64,000 bases of DNA from Fulvivirga imtechensis AK7 (GCF_000331535.1 NZ_AMZN01000049.1:29750-93749), one strand, 5' to 3'. Numbered from the stretch's first letter, positions 33,888 to 43,766 are shown. The notes: generated from the letters alone by a model not told the origin. Translations and numbers: made by a program.

Positions 33888-36800
33888 CTACTTTCCGAAG
33901 ACCATAATATTATCGATCCTATTCCTGTCCACTCTTGTGAGATAAGGATCAATGGCTAATATCTCAGGCTTTTCATCTACCATAAAAATTAAAGTAGTGG
34001 TACCACTTGAGAAATGATGCGGCTCTAAATATAAAACCTGATCATCAGCCGCCTCATCAGGATAGGCCGTAAACACGCCCACTTCGATCGCCTCGCTGAG
34101 CGTTGCTGCGACTTCCTGCTTATTCTCTCTCACGCTATTTCTTTTGGTCATTATCTCGGCAATCACTTTAAACTTACCGTCTTCTTGTTGTTCATATTTA
34201 GCTGAAAGCACCTTCAGATCGTATATAAACACTCTTTTGAACCAATCGTCAATTAGCTCTCTATTTTCAGGGGCTACAGTGTATATTTCTAACAACAGGT
34301 CTTCTGTAGTGGGTTTATTTGCCGGGTAACCGTGCTTTTTAAGTAAATTCGCCAGCGCAGTATTTAGCTTTTGCTCTCCCATAAGGCGGTTAAGACCATT
34401 CATGATTACAGCGCCTTTTTGGTAATGAACAAATACCTGCGATTCCGATCGGTACAATGGCAGTTCATTGCCTGGATCATAACCTCTGCTACTCATGTAT
34501 GCATCTAACTCATGTGCAATAAATTGGGTCATTTTTCCCCTTCCGTACTTCTCTTCCAATAGCAGCAACTCGCTGTGTTGGGCTAATGTCTCCGTCAGCG
34601 TTTTAAACCCTTGTACGTCAGCCGGCATAAGCTGCCCGCCCCACCATTGATGTGCTACCTCATGTGCCATTGTATAGGCATAGTCAGGCTTTTCAGGATC
34701 TCTGAAATCATATAAAAACATGCTCTCTGCTACGAAAATCACCCCCGGATAGGCAGTGGCAGCGCCTCGGTAGTGCGGTATTTCTGCCAGGCGAATGTGC
34801 TCAAACTGATAAGGACTAAAATGCTTACCGTAGTAGTCCAGCGAATGTTTGGTAGATTCCAGCATTCTTTCAATGTTGTACTCATGCCCGGGATGGTAGT
34901 AAAACTCTACTTCAATACCATTATGCACTTCCTTTATCATCTTATACCGGGCAGAAGAGATACCAAACATAAAAGGAATTGCTTGTTCAGTCTTAAAATG
35001 AAAATAGCGTCTCCCCTCTATTTCCCATTCGTCTTGTAACATCCCCACACTCACTACTTTTTGGTCAGTCAGGGTGGAAATAACAGCTTCGTAATTTACC
35101 CATTCATATTTCTCAGGCTTTGCATTTTCCAGCTTCACCCAGCCTTCCTGCTCCGGCAAACCATATCGCTCTCTTTCGACAGGATCCTTTAGTTCGAGAT
35201 CAGGTGCATATCCGAAAAAAGGCAAATATTTTTCCAGTTCTATGTAGGTCCCATTGTCAAGTATGGAATTTTCCGTATTGAAGGGCATAAAACCCGTCTT
35301 CTCTACCTGCAGTGAGAATTCCATAACAAGAGAATCTCCCGGCATTAGAGCATTGTCCAACTCGAACCAATATTGTTTGAATCGCTCATCTTGTTCATCA
35401 GGAAACATATCATCCAGAACCACCGCTTTTGGTTGAACCTCCGGATCAAACCCAACCCATACCTTACTTATCGGTTGTTGACCACTGTTTTTAACAGCAT
35501 ATGTTCCTTTAACATGATACATCCTCTCATCCGGGAACAGATCAACCTCGGTCTTTACACTACTAATAATCGGTTGTGGCAGGTTGCCAAAGGATTTATA
35601 TTTCTTTTCATAATCGACTCTCCGGCCTATTATTTCCTTAGAGGTCTTGTAAGGTTTTTGAATATTAGTTTTGTAAAAAATAGCTCCACCCGAAATGATA
35701 GCAGTGACCAGGAAAGCGGCTAAAAAAGGTTTCACCAGAGCCCCCGGGCACTTCAGTTTGGTTTGAAAAGTTCCCCTGCGCCAGAAAGAAAAGGCCAACA
35801 CAGCAAATATGCCCGTTACGGCAGTCCAATAGATGATCTGCCAATGAAAAGCCGTGCTAAAATGTCCAAAACCATTCATGTCTGAATATTGCAGACCTGG
35901 AACGTCTGCATACCTCAACAGGTGATGTTCTACTCCAAATCTGGGCAACATCAGTAGCAAGCCTATCATGCCACCTGACACCGCCATGCCCGTATATTTA
36001 TTAGGGATAAGAGATTGAGTGAAAAGCGCAAGTATTCCAAACAGGAACAGACGCAACCCACCATAATAATATATTGAGAGGTACAGCGGCAGCTCAAACT
36101 TAAAATATCCTGAAAATACCTGTATTCCGATACCCGTCAGAATGCTGAACAAAATAAACATGACGATCACTAAGGCCAACACTACACATTTGGATAGAAA
36201 GAGCACCACATTGGATACAGGAGTTACATCTACCAATTCACTGATCTTCATACTTCGCTCTCTCCACATCAATTCATTACTATAAAAGATAACGGGGATC
36301 AGCACAAAGGAAGCACTCCAGATGATATTGACGATCAGGCCGGTAGTGGGATAAGAAGATATGCTGAACATGCCATGGAAAATGTGTTCTGATGTTTCTA
36401 TAGCTACAAGAAACACCCATAGCAATGCCATTACCATGAAAGGGATGCTCCGAAATATGGTCAACAACTCCATTTTTACCCTCGCTCTGAACATCAGCCA
36501 ATACGCCATCAGGCGATCTGTGACAGTACTCACCACTGTATAGAATACCGGCACAAAAGCTTCACTAACTTCATTGGCATGTCCTTTTGCTCTCTTGGAA
36601 CTTAACGTAAATGAGGCCCTGGCATAAGTTACCATCATAATCATTACCGATACTGCAAACCACAACATCCTGTTGATCAAAAAAGCCCCTTGCAGCGCTG
36701 GAAATTGAGAGTTTCGTTCTGTCGCTGTCCAGAAGCTGGTTTCGGAATAAAACGCTGCCAACCCATAGGGATCAAGTAATGACACCATATAGGCTTCATC

Positions 36801-37409
36801 AGGGCTTGCGGGAGAATAACTGGCCATCAACGGAGAGTTTCCTAACATGGACCCTGCGAAATAAAGCACATATAGCAGCACCCCGGAAATGTAAGTAGCA
36901 GCAACATTTCTCGTAAAGGCAGAAACGCTAAACAACAGCACAGTATTTAAAAGTATATTTGGTAGTGCCATCACGACCAACGGCCACAGGTAGTTGTATA
37001 AGCTAAAAGCGCCCAACTGGTGTGCTTTCCCAAACAAAACTAATCCCAAGAGCATCGCTAACAAGGCAAAAACAAATACCACTAACGTACACGAGATCAC
37101 TCCTGTAAAGCGGCTACATATATATTGCCACCTGGAAAGCCCTGTAGTGAATACCATCTCCTGCATTTTGTATTCGCTATCACGCAACACGCCACTAGCG
37201 CAAAAAAGTGTAACTACAAATACAGAAAGGAGTGATAACAGACTTACGACTGTTGTGACGGCATAAGGAGAATTGACATGAATGGTATTGCCTCCATAGC
37301 CAAAGTTGACGGATAGGATGCCTATCGCAAAAAACACTAACACGGAAACTAAAAAAGACCATTGCCTCAAATGATAATGCCACTCGAATTTAATAATATT
37401 GACTAGCAT
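33888..37409 (-). CDS. ABC-2 permease fused to an M1-type aminopeptidase
   Basis: The 1173-residue protein has an N-terminal ABC-2-type permease part of two six-helix halves (about 1-560). A last membrane helix at about 575-590 leads into an extracytoplasmic M1 metallopeptidase part (about 600-1173). The zinc site is intact: HEVAHQWWGG (near 915) with the third ligand in LTETLAQHSEL. The exopeptidase GAMEN motif is replaced by RGAATAYPG, so substrate choice may differ. Its ATPase is encoded immediately upstream with a 7-bp overlap. Fused permease-peptidases of this kind occur in Bacteroidota; the substrate is unknown. A LytS/LytTR pair is divergent from the operon and may regulate it. No obvious truncation. 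Confidence 0.85.
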   Translation of the reverse strand: MLVNIIKFEWHYHLRQWSFLVSVLVFFAIGILSVNFGYGGNTIHVNSPYAVTTVVSLLSLLSVFVVTLFCASGVLRDSEYKMQEMVFTTGLSRWQYICSRFTGVISCTLVVFVFALLAMLLGLVLFGKAHQLGAFSLYNYLWPLVVMALPNILLNTVLLFSVSAFTRNVAATYISGVLLYVLYFAGSMLGNSPLMASYSPASPDEAYMVSLLDPYGLAAFYSETSFWTATERNSQFPALQGAFLINRMLWFAVSVMIMMVTYARASFTLSSKRAKGHANEVSEAFVPVFYTVVSTVTDRLMAYWLMFRARVKMELLTIFRSIPFMVMALLWVFLVAIETSEHIFHGMFSISSYPTTGLIVNIIWSASFVLIPVIFYSNELMWRERSMKISELVDVTPVSNVVLFLSKCVVLALVIVMFILFSILTGIGIQVFSGYFKFELPLYLSIYYYGGLRLFLFGILALFTQSLIPNKYTGMAVSGGMIGLLLMLPRFGVEHHLLRYADVPGLQYSDMNGFGHFSTAFHWQIIYWTAVTGIFAVLAFSFWRRGTFQTKLKCPGALVKPFLAAFLVTAIISGGAIFYKTNIQKPYKTSKEIIGRRVDYEKKYKSFGNLPQPIISSVKTEVDLFPDERMYHVKGTYAVKNSGQQPISKVWVGFDPEVQPKAVVLDDMFPDEQDERFKQYWFELDNALMPGDSLVMEFSLQVEKTGFMPFNTENSILDNGTYIELEKYLPFFGYAPDLELKDPVERERYGLPEQEGWVKLENAKPEKYEWVNYEAVISTLTDQKVVSVGMLQDEWEIEGRRYFHFKTEQAIPFMFGISSARYKMIKEVHNGIEVEFYYHPGHEYNIERMLESTKHSLDYYGKHFSPYQFEHIRLAEIPHYRGAATAYPGVIFVAESMFLYDFRDPEKPDYAYTMAHEVAHQWWGGQLMPADVQGFKTLTETLAQHSELLLLEEKYGRGKMTQFIAHELDAYMSSRGYDPGNELPLYRSESQVFVHYQKGAVIMNGLNRLMGEQKLNTALANLLKKHGYPANKPTTEDLLLEIYTVAPENRELIDDWFKRVFIYDLKVLSAKYEQQEDGKFKVIAEIMTKRNSVRENKQEVAATLSEAIEVGVFTAYPDEAADDQVLYLEPHHFSSGTTTLIFMVDEKPEILAIDPYLTRVDRNRIDNIMVFGK

Positions 37410-38305
37410 ACTGCGGGTACCTCCTCACCTGACCATGCCCCTGTTAAAACAGAAAAGTATACATCCTCCAGTCCCGGTTGTAACGGCTCGAAGCCTGGTT
37501 CAGGTTTTGTGTCGGCTACAATATGTATCAAAGTTTGGCCGGCAAACAAACGGGTAGAAATGACCTGAAATGCCTCTCTGTAGTCAGATAACACATCCTT
37601 AGGCACCTTTTTATACCATATCCTGCCCCTTAGGCTGTCCATCAGCTTATTCGGCTGCCCTTTTAGTACTATCCTCCCTCCTGACAGTATGGCCATTTCC
37701 GGGCAAAGATCGCTCACATCCTCAACGATATGGGTCGACAAAACCACCACCACATTCTCACCGATCTCACTCAACAAATTATGAAACCGATTCCTTTCTT
37801 CGGGATCCAGGCCCGCTGTAGGCTCATCGACTATGATCAGTTTGGGGTTACCCAGCAGCGCCTGTGCAATTCCAAACCGCTGCCTCATACCTCCTGAGAA
37901 AGTGCCTACGGCCTTTTTCCGTTTCTCATACAGGTTAGTCTGTTGTAGCAGTGCACTTACCTGCTCTTGCCGGTCTTTTTTATTTATAACGCCTTTCAGT
38001 ACAGCAAAGTGATCTAGCAATTGATACGCAGATATTTTAGGATATACGCCAAAATCCTGAGGCAGGTATCCAAGCTGCCTCCTCAAGGATTGCGGGTTTT
38101 TGTGTATGTCGATTTTTTGAAAAAAGACCTGGCCCTGGTCCGGCTCCTGTAGTGTAGCGATGGTCCTCATCAATGTGGACTTGCCGGCTCCGTTGGGTCC
38201 TAGCAGGCCAAACATACCATTTCCCACAGACAACGAAATACTATCCAGCGCTTTTACGCCATTCGTATATGTTTTGCTTAAGTTTCTAATTTCCAGTGTG
38301 TTCAT
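37403..38305 (-). CDS. ABC transporter ATP-binding protein
   Basis: The 300-residue cytoplasmic ATPase has Walker A GPNGAGKST, the Q-loop region GYLPQDFGVYP, signature FSGGMRQR, Walker B LIIVDEPTAGLD and the H-loop LSTHIVED. The C-terminal 70 residues are the variable extension usual in ABC-2 exporters. It powers the permease-peptidase encoded immediately downstream (7-bp overlap), and a dimer of it should serve one such membrane protein. The intergenic region upstream (38306-38760) separates it from the divergent LytS gene. Exporters of this subfamily often carry antibiotics or peptides; the cargo here is unknown. Confidence 0.93.
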   Translation of the reverse strand: MNTLEIRNLSKTYTNGVKALDSISLSVGNGMFGLLGPNGAGKSTLMRTIATLQEPDQGQVFFQKIDIHKNPQSLRRQLGYLPQDFGVYPKISAYQLLDHFAVLKGVINKKDRQEQVSALLQQTNLYEKRKKAVGTFSGGMRQRFGIAQALLGNPKLIIVDEPTAGLDPEERNRFHNLLSEIGENVVVVLSTHIVEDVSDLCPEMAILSGGRIVLKGQPNKLMDSLRGRIWYKKVPKDVLSDYREAFQVISTRLFAGQTLIHIVADTKPEPGFEPLQPGLEDVYFSVLTGAWSGEEVPAVC

Positions 38306-38760
38306 TGTTGTTAATTTTGGTGTTCCGACTTTTTAACCGGCCACCAAACTATGACCACCTTTTAGAAACATCAATTTAATATGATGAACACCTGCAATCT
38401 TATGATGATCGTTCGCAAAACATGAAAACGTGGCTTCACATACCTTCATCATGAAAATAATGCCTTTAGTCATTTAAATTTGGATGATTACCTGATGAGT
38501 ACCTTCTTTGACAAGACTTGAGCGTGGTAGTAAGCAGGGTATTAAATAAATATTAGAATACTTTCATTCGGTTTCTTCTTCAATGGTTACTGAACGAATT
38601 CAATAGTTATTCTGAACGAAGTGAAGAAACTTACTAAACTCGGAAGTATGAACTTAAGCTGTGCGAAAAATAAAGATTTAGGGCACCAACTAACTTAGTG
38701 AGGTCCTTCGTGCCTCAGGATGACCGGAGTGGTAGCTATAATGTAAAATATAAGTCTGAA
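38306..38760. other. Divergent promoter region with an interspersed repeat
   Basis: No gene in these 455 bp between the ABC operon and the LytS gene. A TAAATTTG box (38475-38482, plus strand) matches the -7 consensus but lacks a TTG at the right distance. The right part (38609-38724) is a TTCTGAACGAAGTGAAGAA...CCTTCGTGCCTCAGGATGAC repeat of a kind I recall from many Bacteroidota genomes. Confidence 0.5.
38609..38724. repeat. Dispersed TTCTGAACGAAGTGAAG-type repeat
   Basis: The element starts TTCTGAACGAAGTGAAGAA and ends CCTTCGTGCCTCAGGATGAC. These ends look like the edges of a dispersed repeat common in Bacteroidota intergenic DNA. It supplies the first codons of a longer, unlikely reading frame of the LytS gene. 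Confidence 0.45.
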
Positions 38761-40272
38761 ATGAAAATTAAAGCTATTTTAAAAAAGGCGGAGCGCTTTT
38801 TCCTGAATAACGAGGCATGGCTATTCGGAGTAGCTATTTTTTGCGTCAGTCTGATCCTCACTACCACAAATCTTCCATACACCTGGTATGAATATCTCCG
38901 GCACCTGGGATTATTTTTCGTGCTTTTTAGCCCCATGCTGGTATTCATATATCACAAAAAGCTCCTCACCAGATATTTTAGCCACGGGAAATACCTGATA
39001 TTATGGAGCGCCTGCTTCATTGTTAATCAGGCCATTGTAGCGCTGGTCATACTTCCTGGCTGGTTAAAAGGCATTATAGATCCCTTCGAATATGATGCAT
39101 TTATTACTATGGGGTTGGTATTCCTATCCCTGGAAGTAGCCCTTGAGATCAATGCCTTTCTCATGAAAAAGCTTCCGGGAGTTCAATGGATAAAAAAAAT
39201 CGGATTAGAAAAGGCCATACTTTCCGTGATCCTGCTTGTGTCAGTAACGCTTGCACTAATGGCTGTATCCAGCCTTGGCATCCCCGAGTATGATATGGAA
39301 GACAGGTTACTGGTGGGCACAGTGCTGGATATGGCCAAAATAGCTGAAAATTTCGCCACCTTTCTCAGTTTCTCCTTACAATTCATTATCTTTTACTTAG
39401 CGGGCTACTTCTTTTATTATGTCAATCATTACTTTCTGATACCACAGCTCCTCAAGCAGAAGGGGATCCTGATCTATGCCATTGGCATTACCGGTACAGT
39501 GGTGGTTTTCTATCCCGTACTGGGACAGCTCCTTACCTTACTACCCCTCAATAAAAGGCTTGGCGGCACCTTTACCGAAGTACCTTTTGATTCAGATAAT
39601 GCCCTGGGCGCCTTTGCCATCATGGTATTTACACTTCCCATTATATTGGCTATTCAATGGTTCAAGCAAAACAACGCCATTACTTCGTTGGAAAAAGAAA
39701 AGATACAAACAGAACTCGACCTCCTAAAACAACAGATCAATCCTCATTTTTTCTTTAATACACTCAATAACCTGTATTCCCTCAGCCTTACGAAATCCGA
39801 CAAAACCCCGGAAATGATCATGCGGTTGTCTGAACTGATGCGCTATGTTATTTATAAGGGAAAGGAGGAGCAGGTGAACATCATTCAGGAGGTACGGTAT
39901 ATTGAAGATTATATACACCTTCAACATCTCAGACTACACAAGAAAGTTACCCTGAAATTTGAGAAAGTCATAGAAGATGATAATCTCATGCTACCCCCAC
40001 TCCTGCTGATCATATTAGTGGAAAATGCTTATAAACATGGTGTAGAGCCAGCGGAAGCAGAAAGTTTTTTAAATATACATTTGCGGAGCACAGGCAAAAG
40101 CCTGACTTTTATATGTGAGAATTCCTTTGAACCTCAACAACAGGGCAAACGGGGAATAGGGCTGAACAACCTAAAAAGAAGATTGGAATTACTCTTCCCG
40201 GGTAAGCACCAATTGCACATTGAGCATGACCAGAAAAAGTACAATGCAGCGCTTAAGATATTTTTTGAATGA
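38761..40272 (+). CDS. LytS/YehU-type sensor histidine kinase
   Basis: I start this at the ATG at 38761 (MKIKAILKKAERF), 503 residues; codons upstream to 38698 are translated repeat. About seven or eight membrane helices (15-275) are followed by a cytoplasmic His_kinase domain. It carries LKQQINPHFFFNTLNNLYSLS, with the phospho-acceptor His, and an ATP-binding part with LVENAYKHGVEP and GIGLNNLKRRL. Such kinases phosphorylate LytTR regulators, and the partner gene overlaps its stop by 4 bp (ATGA). The pair is divergent from an ABC exporter with fused peptidase, and control of that exporter is plausible. The signal is unknown. Confidence 0.88.
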   Translation: MKIKAILKKAERFFLNNEAWLFGVAIFCVSLILTTTNLPYTWYEYLRHLGLFFVLFSPMLVFIYHKKLLTRYFSHGKYLILWSACFIVNQAIVALVILPGWLKGIIDPFEYDAFITMGLVFLSLEVALEINAFLMKKLPGVQWIKKIGLEKAILSVILLVSVTLALMAVSSLGIPEYDMEDRLLVGTVLDMAKIAENFATFLSFSLQFIIFYLAGYFFYYVNHYFLIPQLLKQKGILIYAIGITGTVVVFYPVLGQLLTLLPLNKRLGGTFTEVPFDSDNALGAFAIMVFTLPIILAIQWFKQNNAITSLEKEKIQTELDLLKQQINPHFFFNTLNNLYSLSLTKSDKTPEMIMRLSELMRYVIYKGKEEQVNIIQEVRYIEDYIHLQHLRLHKKVTLKFEKVIEDDNLMLPPLLLIILVENAYKHGVEPAEAESFLNIHLRSTGKSLTFICENSFEPQQQGKRGIGLNNLKRRLELLFPGKHQLHIEHDQKKYNAALKIFFE

Positions 40273-41000
40273 AACTACGCACACTGATCATCGATGATGA
40301 GCCTCTTGCTCACGATGTCATCCTTACCTATATTGAAGACGTGCCCTTTCTGGAGGTTGCAGGCCAATGCTACCTGGCTACGGAAGCCATCGGCATCTTG
40401 CAAAACAGAGAAATAGACCTGATCCTTCTCGACATCCAGATGCCAAAACTTCAAGGGCTGGACTTCCTAAGAACCCTTAAGCATCCACCCCTGGTAATTA
40501 TTACCTCGGCATATGAAGAATATGCACTGGAAAGCTATGACCTGGATGTTTGCGACTATCTGCTCAAGCCCTTTCGCTTTGACCGGTTTTTGAAGGCTGC
40601 CAATAAGGCGCTAGACCGGTATCGCGGGCAAAATCAAAGTCTATCGCCACTCCCAGATATAGCAGAAGGCAATACAACCAACGCTGCAAAGCAGTTATTT
40701 ATCAAAAGTGACAAGCGTCACATCCAAATCGATCAAAGTGATATCCATTATCTCGAAAGTTTTGGCAATTATGTAAAAGTGTGGCTGGCCAATGAATTTA
40801 TTATTACTCCCCGTACCCTGAGCAGCTTTGATGACCAGTTGACTGAGCAGTTCGTGCGTATTCACAAATCATTTATAGTAAACTGTAGAAAGGTAACCTT
40901 CCTTGAAGGTAATATGGTCGTACTTCAAAACAAAAAGACCCTGCCTATTGGTAAAAGCCACAGACAGGCCTTCAAGAAATTTATAACTGATCGAGAGTAA
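40269..41000 (+). CDS. LytTR-family response regulator
   Basis: The 243-residue protein has an N-terminal receiver domain, with the acidic pocket IIDDEP and the phospho-acceptor Asp in LILLDIQMP, Thr in ITSAYEEYALESY and Lys in LLKPF. The C-terminal LytTR DNA-binding domain (about 140-243) has the LESFGNYVKVW and RIHKSFIVN signatures. It pairs with the kinase encoded just upstream (4-bp overlap). LytTR proteins bind direct repeats; none is obvious in the short upstream region I examined. A likely target is the divergent exporter operon. Confidence 0.93.
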   Translation: MKLRTLIIDDEPLAHDVILTYIEDVPFLEVAGQCYLATEAIGILQNREIDLILLDIQMPKLQGLDFLRTLKHPPLVIITSAYEEYALESYDLDVCDYLLKPFRFDRFLKAANKALDRYRGQNQSLSPLPDIAEGNTTNAAKQLFIKSDKRHIQIDQSDIHYLESFGNYVKVWLANEFIITPRTLSSFDDQLTEQFVRIHKSFIVNCRKVTFLEGNMVVLQNKKTLPIGKSHRQAFKKFITDRE

Positions 41001-41016
41001 TGACTGTTTATTTATT

Positions 41017-41619
41017 ATGTTCAAAATTCAAGTTATAAAAGCAGGGCATCGGGATTTAAACACACTAAACAGGATCAGTGTTGCCTCAAAAAAGCACTGG
41101 GGCTATCCGGACCACTGGATAGCTCGCTGGCATGATGATCTGACTATTACTGAAAATAATTTACTCATTCATCATGTTTATAAATTGAGGCTCGACAGAA
41201 TTACAATCGGGTTTTGCGAAATCAGGAAAGAAATTGATTACTATGAGATCACCCATCTTTGGATTTCACCGGAGTTCATCGGACAGGGTTATGGCCAATA
41301 CCTGCTCAACGCTGCAATGCAGGCGGTAGTACCTCCCGGGTCATACGTAGTGGTTGAATCGGACCCAAATGCAGAAAATTTTTATCGCAGATTGGGCTTC
41401 ACCACTTTTGATTATGTGGAGAGTTATCCTAAAGGACGTTTCCTGCCTGTGATGAAAAAAAATATCTTGGGTGACCTGGAGAAATGGCCTTTTCTAGAAA
41501 ATAAAAACCCACAAGGCTCGAAGGTTATTTTAAACCCCAATAAGACAGGATTTGAGCTGCCCAGCAACTTCGGCCTTCCACTGTTAACCTGCTCCGAAGA
41601 ACGAGGTCCCGAAGGATGA
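41017..41619 (+). CDS. GNAT acetyltransferase with a non-conserved tail
   Basis: The first 150 residues form a GNAT domain, with acetyl-CoA loop ISPEFIGQGYGQYLL and the C-terminal ENFYRRLGF motif. The last 50 residues (from about NILGDLEKW) do not belong to the fold, are rich in Pro/Asn/Gly and end at CSEERGPEG. The tail may be a real extension or the result of loss of an earlier stop codon, since the DNA near its end (GAGGTCCCGAAGGATGAGG) looks repeat-like. It lies 16 bp after the LytTR regulator and may belong to the same transcript. Substrate unknown. Confidence 0.75.
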   Translation: MFKIQVIKAGHRDLNTLNRISVASKKHWGYPDHWIARWHDDLTITENNLLIHHVYKLRLDRITIGFCEIRKEIDYYEITHLWISPEFIGQGYGQYLLNAAMQAVVPPGSYVVVESDPNAENFYRRLGFTTFDYVESYPKGRFLPVMKKNILGDLEKWPFLENKNPQGSKVILNPNKTGFELPSNFGLPLLTCSEERGPEG

Positions 41620-41733
41620 GGCCTGGCCTAGGTCAAAGGCTTCACTCGGTATTGTTTTTAATGTTAGGTTTAAAAAACAAGTCTACCTTGTGGGTATTAC
41701 AAATGTAAGACATTATTGGCGTTCGTTAAAGCA

Positions 41734-42396
41734 TTAACTCTTAAACTTGAAGCGCATGTATTTTATATCATGCCCCTGTTCATTAAACTTCTGCTCATAC
41801 CTGGTCCTTATATCATAGCATTCAGGCTTTAGCTCAGAATGATAGAGATCAAATGTCCAGGTGAGGTCCCGAATGTCGTCACGGCTTTTGAGCAGCTCCA
41901 GGGTGTATTCAAAAAGCCCGGTATTGTCCGTTTTAAAATAAACGGTTCCCTCTTTTTTGATCAGGCTCTTGTAAAGATCAATATATCTGGAATTCGTGAT
42001 CCTGCGCTTCTCATCCCTGTCTTTCGGGCGAGGGTCCGGGAAGGTGATCCAGATATCAGATATTTCTCCGGGTTCGAAAAAACTCTGAAGCTCCAAAATA
42101 TGTACTCTGAGAAATGCCACATTTGATAGCCCGTCCTCAATAGCTATACCACTGCCCTTCCATATTCTGTCACCCTTCAGATCTATCCCTATAAAATTCT
42201 TTTCGGGAAATAAACGTGCCAGGCCAATGGTGTATTCCCCTCTTCCACATGCCAGCTCTACAGTAACAGGTTTATCATTCTTAAAATAATTCTGGTGCCA
42301 CTTTCCCTTTATTTTTTCAAATATCTCTTTCCCTGGCTCTATTACATTATCCCGCCTGGCATTGTCGGCAAAGCGAGCCATTTTCTGTCTGCTCAT
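41734..42396 (-). CDS. trmB: tRNA (guanine-N7)-methyltransferase
   Basis: The 220-residue cytoplasmic enzyme has the SAM-binding motif VELACGRGEYTIGL, FIGIDLKGDRIWKG, and the TrmB motif WITFPDPRPKDRDEKRR, close to the PDPWxKxxHxKRR form of the family. It methylates G46 of tRNA. It follows folC by 56 bp on the same strand, and that gap contains a degenerate heptamer array (42410-42437). It is the last gene of the long minus-strand run; the GNAT gene converges on it. Confidence 0.93.
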   Translation of the reverse strand: MSRQKMARFADNARRDNVIEPGKEIFEKIKGKWHQNYFKNDKPVTVELACGRGEYTIGLARLFPEKNFIGIDLKGDRIWKGSGIAIEDGLSNVAFLRVHILELQSFFEPGEISDIWITFPDPRPKDRDEKRRITNSRYIDLYKSLIKKEGTVYFKTDNTGLFEYTLELLKSRDDIRDLTWTFDLYHSELKPECYDIRTRYEQKFNEQGHDIKYMRFKFKS

Positions 42397-42409
42397 TTAA
42401 TTAATTTGC

Positions 42410-42437
42410 GAGTTACGAGTTATGATTTATGAATTAT
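42410..42437. repeat. Short degenerate heptamer array
   Basis: Four consecutive 7-base units, GAGTTAC, GAGTTAT, GATTTAT and GAATTAT, lie between folC and trmB. They resemble the units at 45175 and 22172 in the AGTT core. Confidence 0.5.
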
Positions 42438-42452
42438 TATTGCTGATCTACA

Positions 42453-43766
42453 TCAGATTTCATTGAGTTCGGCTACTACAAAGGTACTTCCTCCAATGAA
42501 AATAAGATCATCATGAGAGGCTTTCTGTCGTGCGGCCTTTACCGCTTCATTTACATCCATGATCATTTCTCCTCTTAAGCCAAGCTTGACAGCTTCCCGG
42601 TGTAATTCCCCGGCCGGCATGGCGCGGGGTATATCGGCCTGGCAGAAATAGTAATAAGCCTCTTTGGGAAGTATCTTCAGTATTCCAGATACATCTTTAT
42701 CACTAACGGTACCCCAGATCATGTATAGGTTCTTATGAGGTGTATGCGCAAGCTGATCTAATATCACTTCAACACCCGCCTGATTATGACCCACATCGCA
42801 AATAGTAAGTGGTGAATGACTTAACACGTGCCACCTGCCTTTAAGACCTGTGATATCTCTGACTTGTTCAATGCCAGTAATGACATTATCCCTATTGATA
42901 TCAAATCCGCGGTCCCTTAATACATCGATCACTTTGAGTACTCCAGGGATATTCTTCGTCTGATAGTTACCCGCAGGCTGAATATTAAGATCAAATACTC
43001 CCGAACTACCTGAAGAAACTTTTAGCAACCTGCCTTCATTGAAGTGCGCCTGATAACTTTCACCAGCGTAATACAGCCTGGCCTTCCGTTGTTTCGCAAT
43101 ATTCTCAAATACCTGGGAGATACCTGTCTGTCTCTCGCTGATTACTACGGGAATATGATCTTTGATGATCCCACCTTTTTCCGCTGCCACTTCCTGAAGT
43201 GTATTTCCCAGCCATTGCAGATGATCTGCGCTGATGTTGGTAATCAAAGATACCTCAGGAATGATCACATTGGTAGAATCCAAACGACCACCCATGCCCA
43301 CTTCCACCACGGCTATATCCACTTTTTCTCCTGCAAAATAGTCGAATGCCATACCCACTGTTAGTTCAAAAAAGGAAGGCCTGGCCGATTCAATAAACGG
43401 AAGCACCCGGTTGACAAAACCAATAACTTTGTCTTTCGGCATTTGCTTGCCGTTGATCTTAATTCTCTCTGTGAAATTCTTCAGGTGTGGAGATGTATAA
43501 AGACCCACTTTATATCCGGCCGACTGAAGAATAGCCGCCAGGTAGTGAGAGCTACTTCCTTTGCCATTGGTACCCGCTATGTGTATGGATTTAAACTGGT
43601 GCTCAGGATGGCCAAGAAACTCACATAAAGCGATTGTATTGGTCAGGTCTTTTTTGAACGCTGCGCCACCAACCCGCTGAAACATGGGGAGCCGGGTATA
43701 CAGATAATTCAGTACATCCTTATAATTAGAAAACTGCTTTTGCAAAGGTTTGTTGATATCAGACAT
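42453..43766 (-). CDS. folC: Folylpolyglutamate/dihydrofolate synthase
   Basis: I use the ATG at 43766 (MSDINKPLQKQF); a TTG five codons upstream is a poorer start. The 437-residue protein has the ATP loop IHIAGTNGKGSSSHYL, the Omega loop/GLYTSPHL motif, the DSTNVI region and the C-terminal Mur-ligase-like domain. It adds glutamates to dihydropteroate or folates in the cytoplasm. It lies 123 bp after the tonB-like gene and could be read through from the ExbB-ExbD-TonB operon, an arrangement I recall from several Cytophagales. The length is normal. Confidence 0.94.
   Translation of the reverse strand: MSDINKPLQKQFSNYKDVLNYLYTRLPMFQRVGGAAFKKDLTNTIALCEFLGHPEHQFKSIHIAGTNGKGSSSHYLAAILQSAGYKVGLYTSPHLKNFTERIKINGKQMPKDKVIGFVNRVLPFIESARPSFFELTVGMAFDYFAGEKVDIAVVEVGMGGRLDSTNVIIPEVSLITNISADHLQWLGNTLQEVAAEKGGIIKDHIPVVISERQTGISQVFENIAKQRKARLYYAGESYQAHFNEGRLLKVSSGSSGVFDLNIQPAGNYQTKNIPGVLKVIDVLRDRGFDINRDNVITGIEQVRDITGLKGRWHVLSHSPLTICDVGHNQAGVEVILDQLAHTPHKNLYMIWGTVSDKDVSGILKILPKEAYYYFCQADIPRAMPAGELHREAVKLGLRGEMIMDVNEAVKAARQKASHDDLIFIGGSTFVVAELNEI

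Noticed and set aside
38698..38760. N-terminal extension of the LytS-like kinase from 38698
   Set aside because: The codons are part of a dispersed intergenic repeat and the extension is not hydrophobic or family-like; the ATG at 38761 precedes the first helix.
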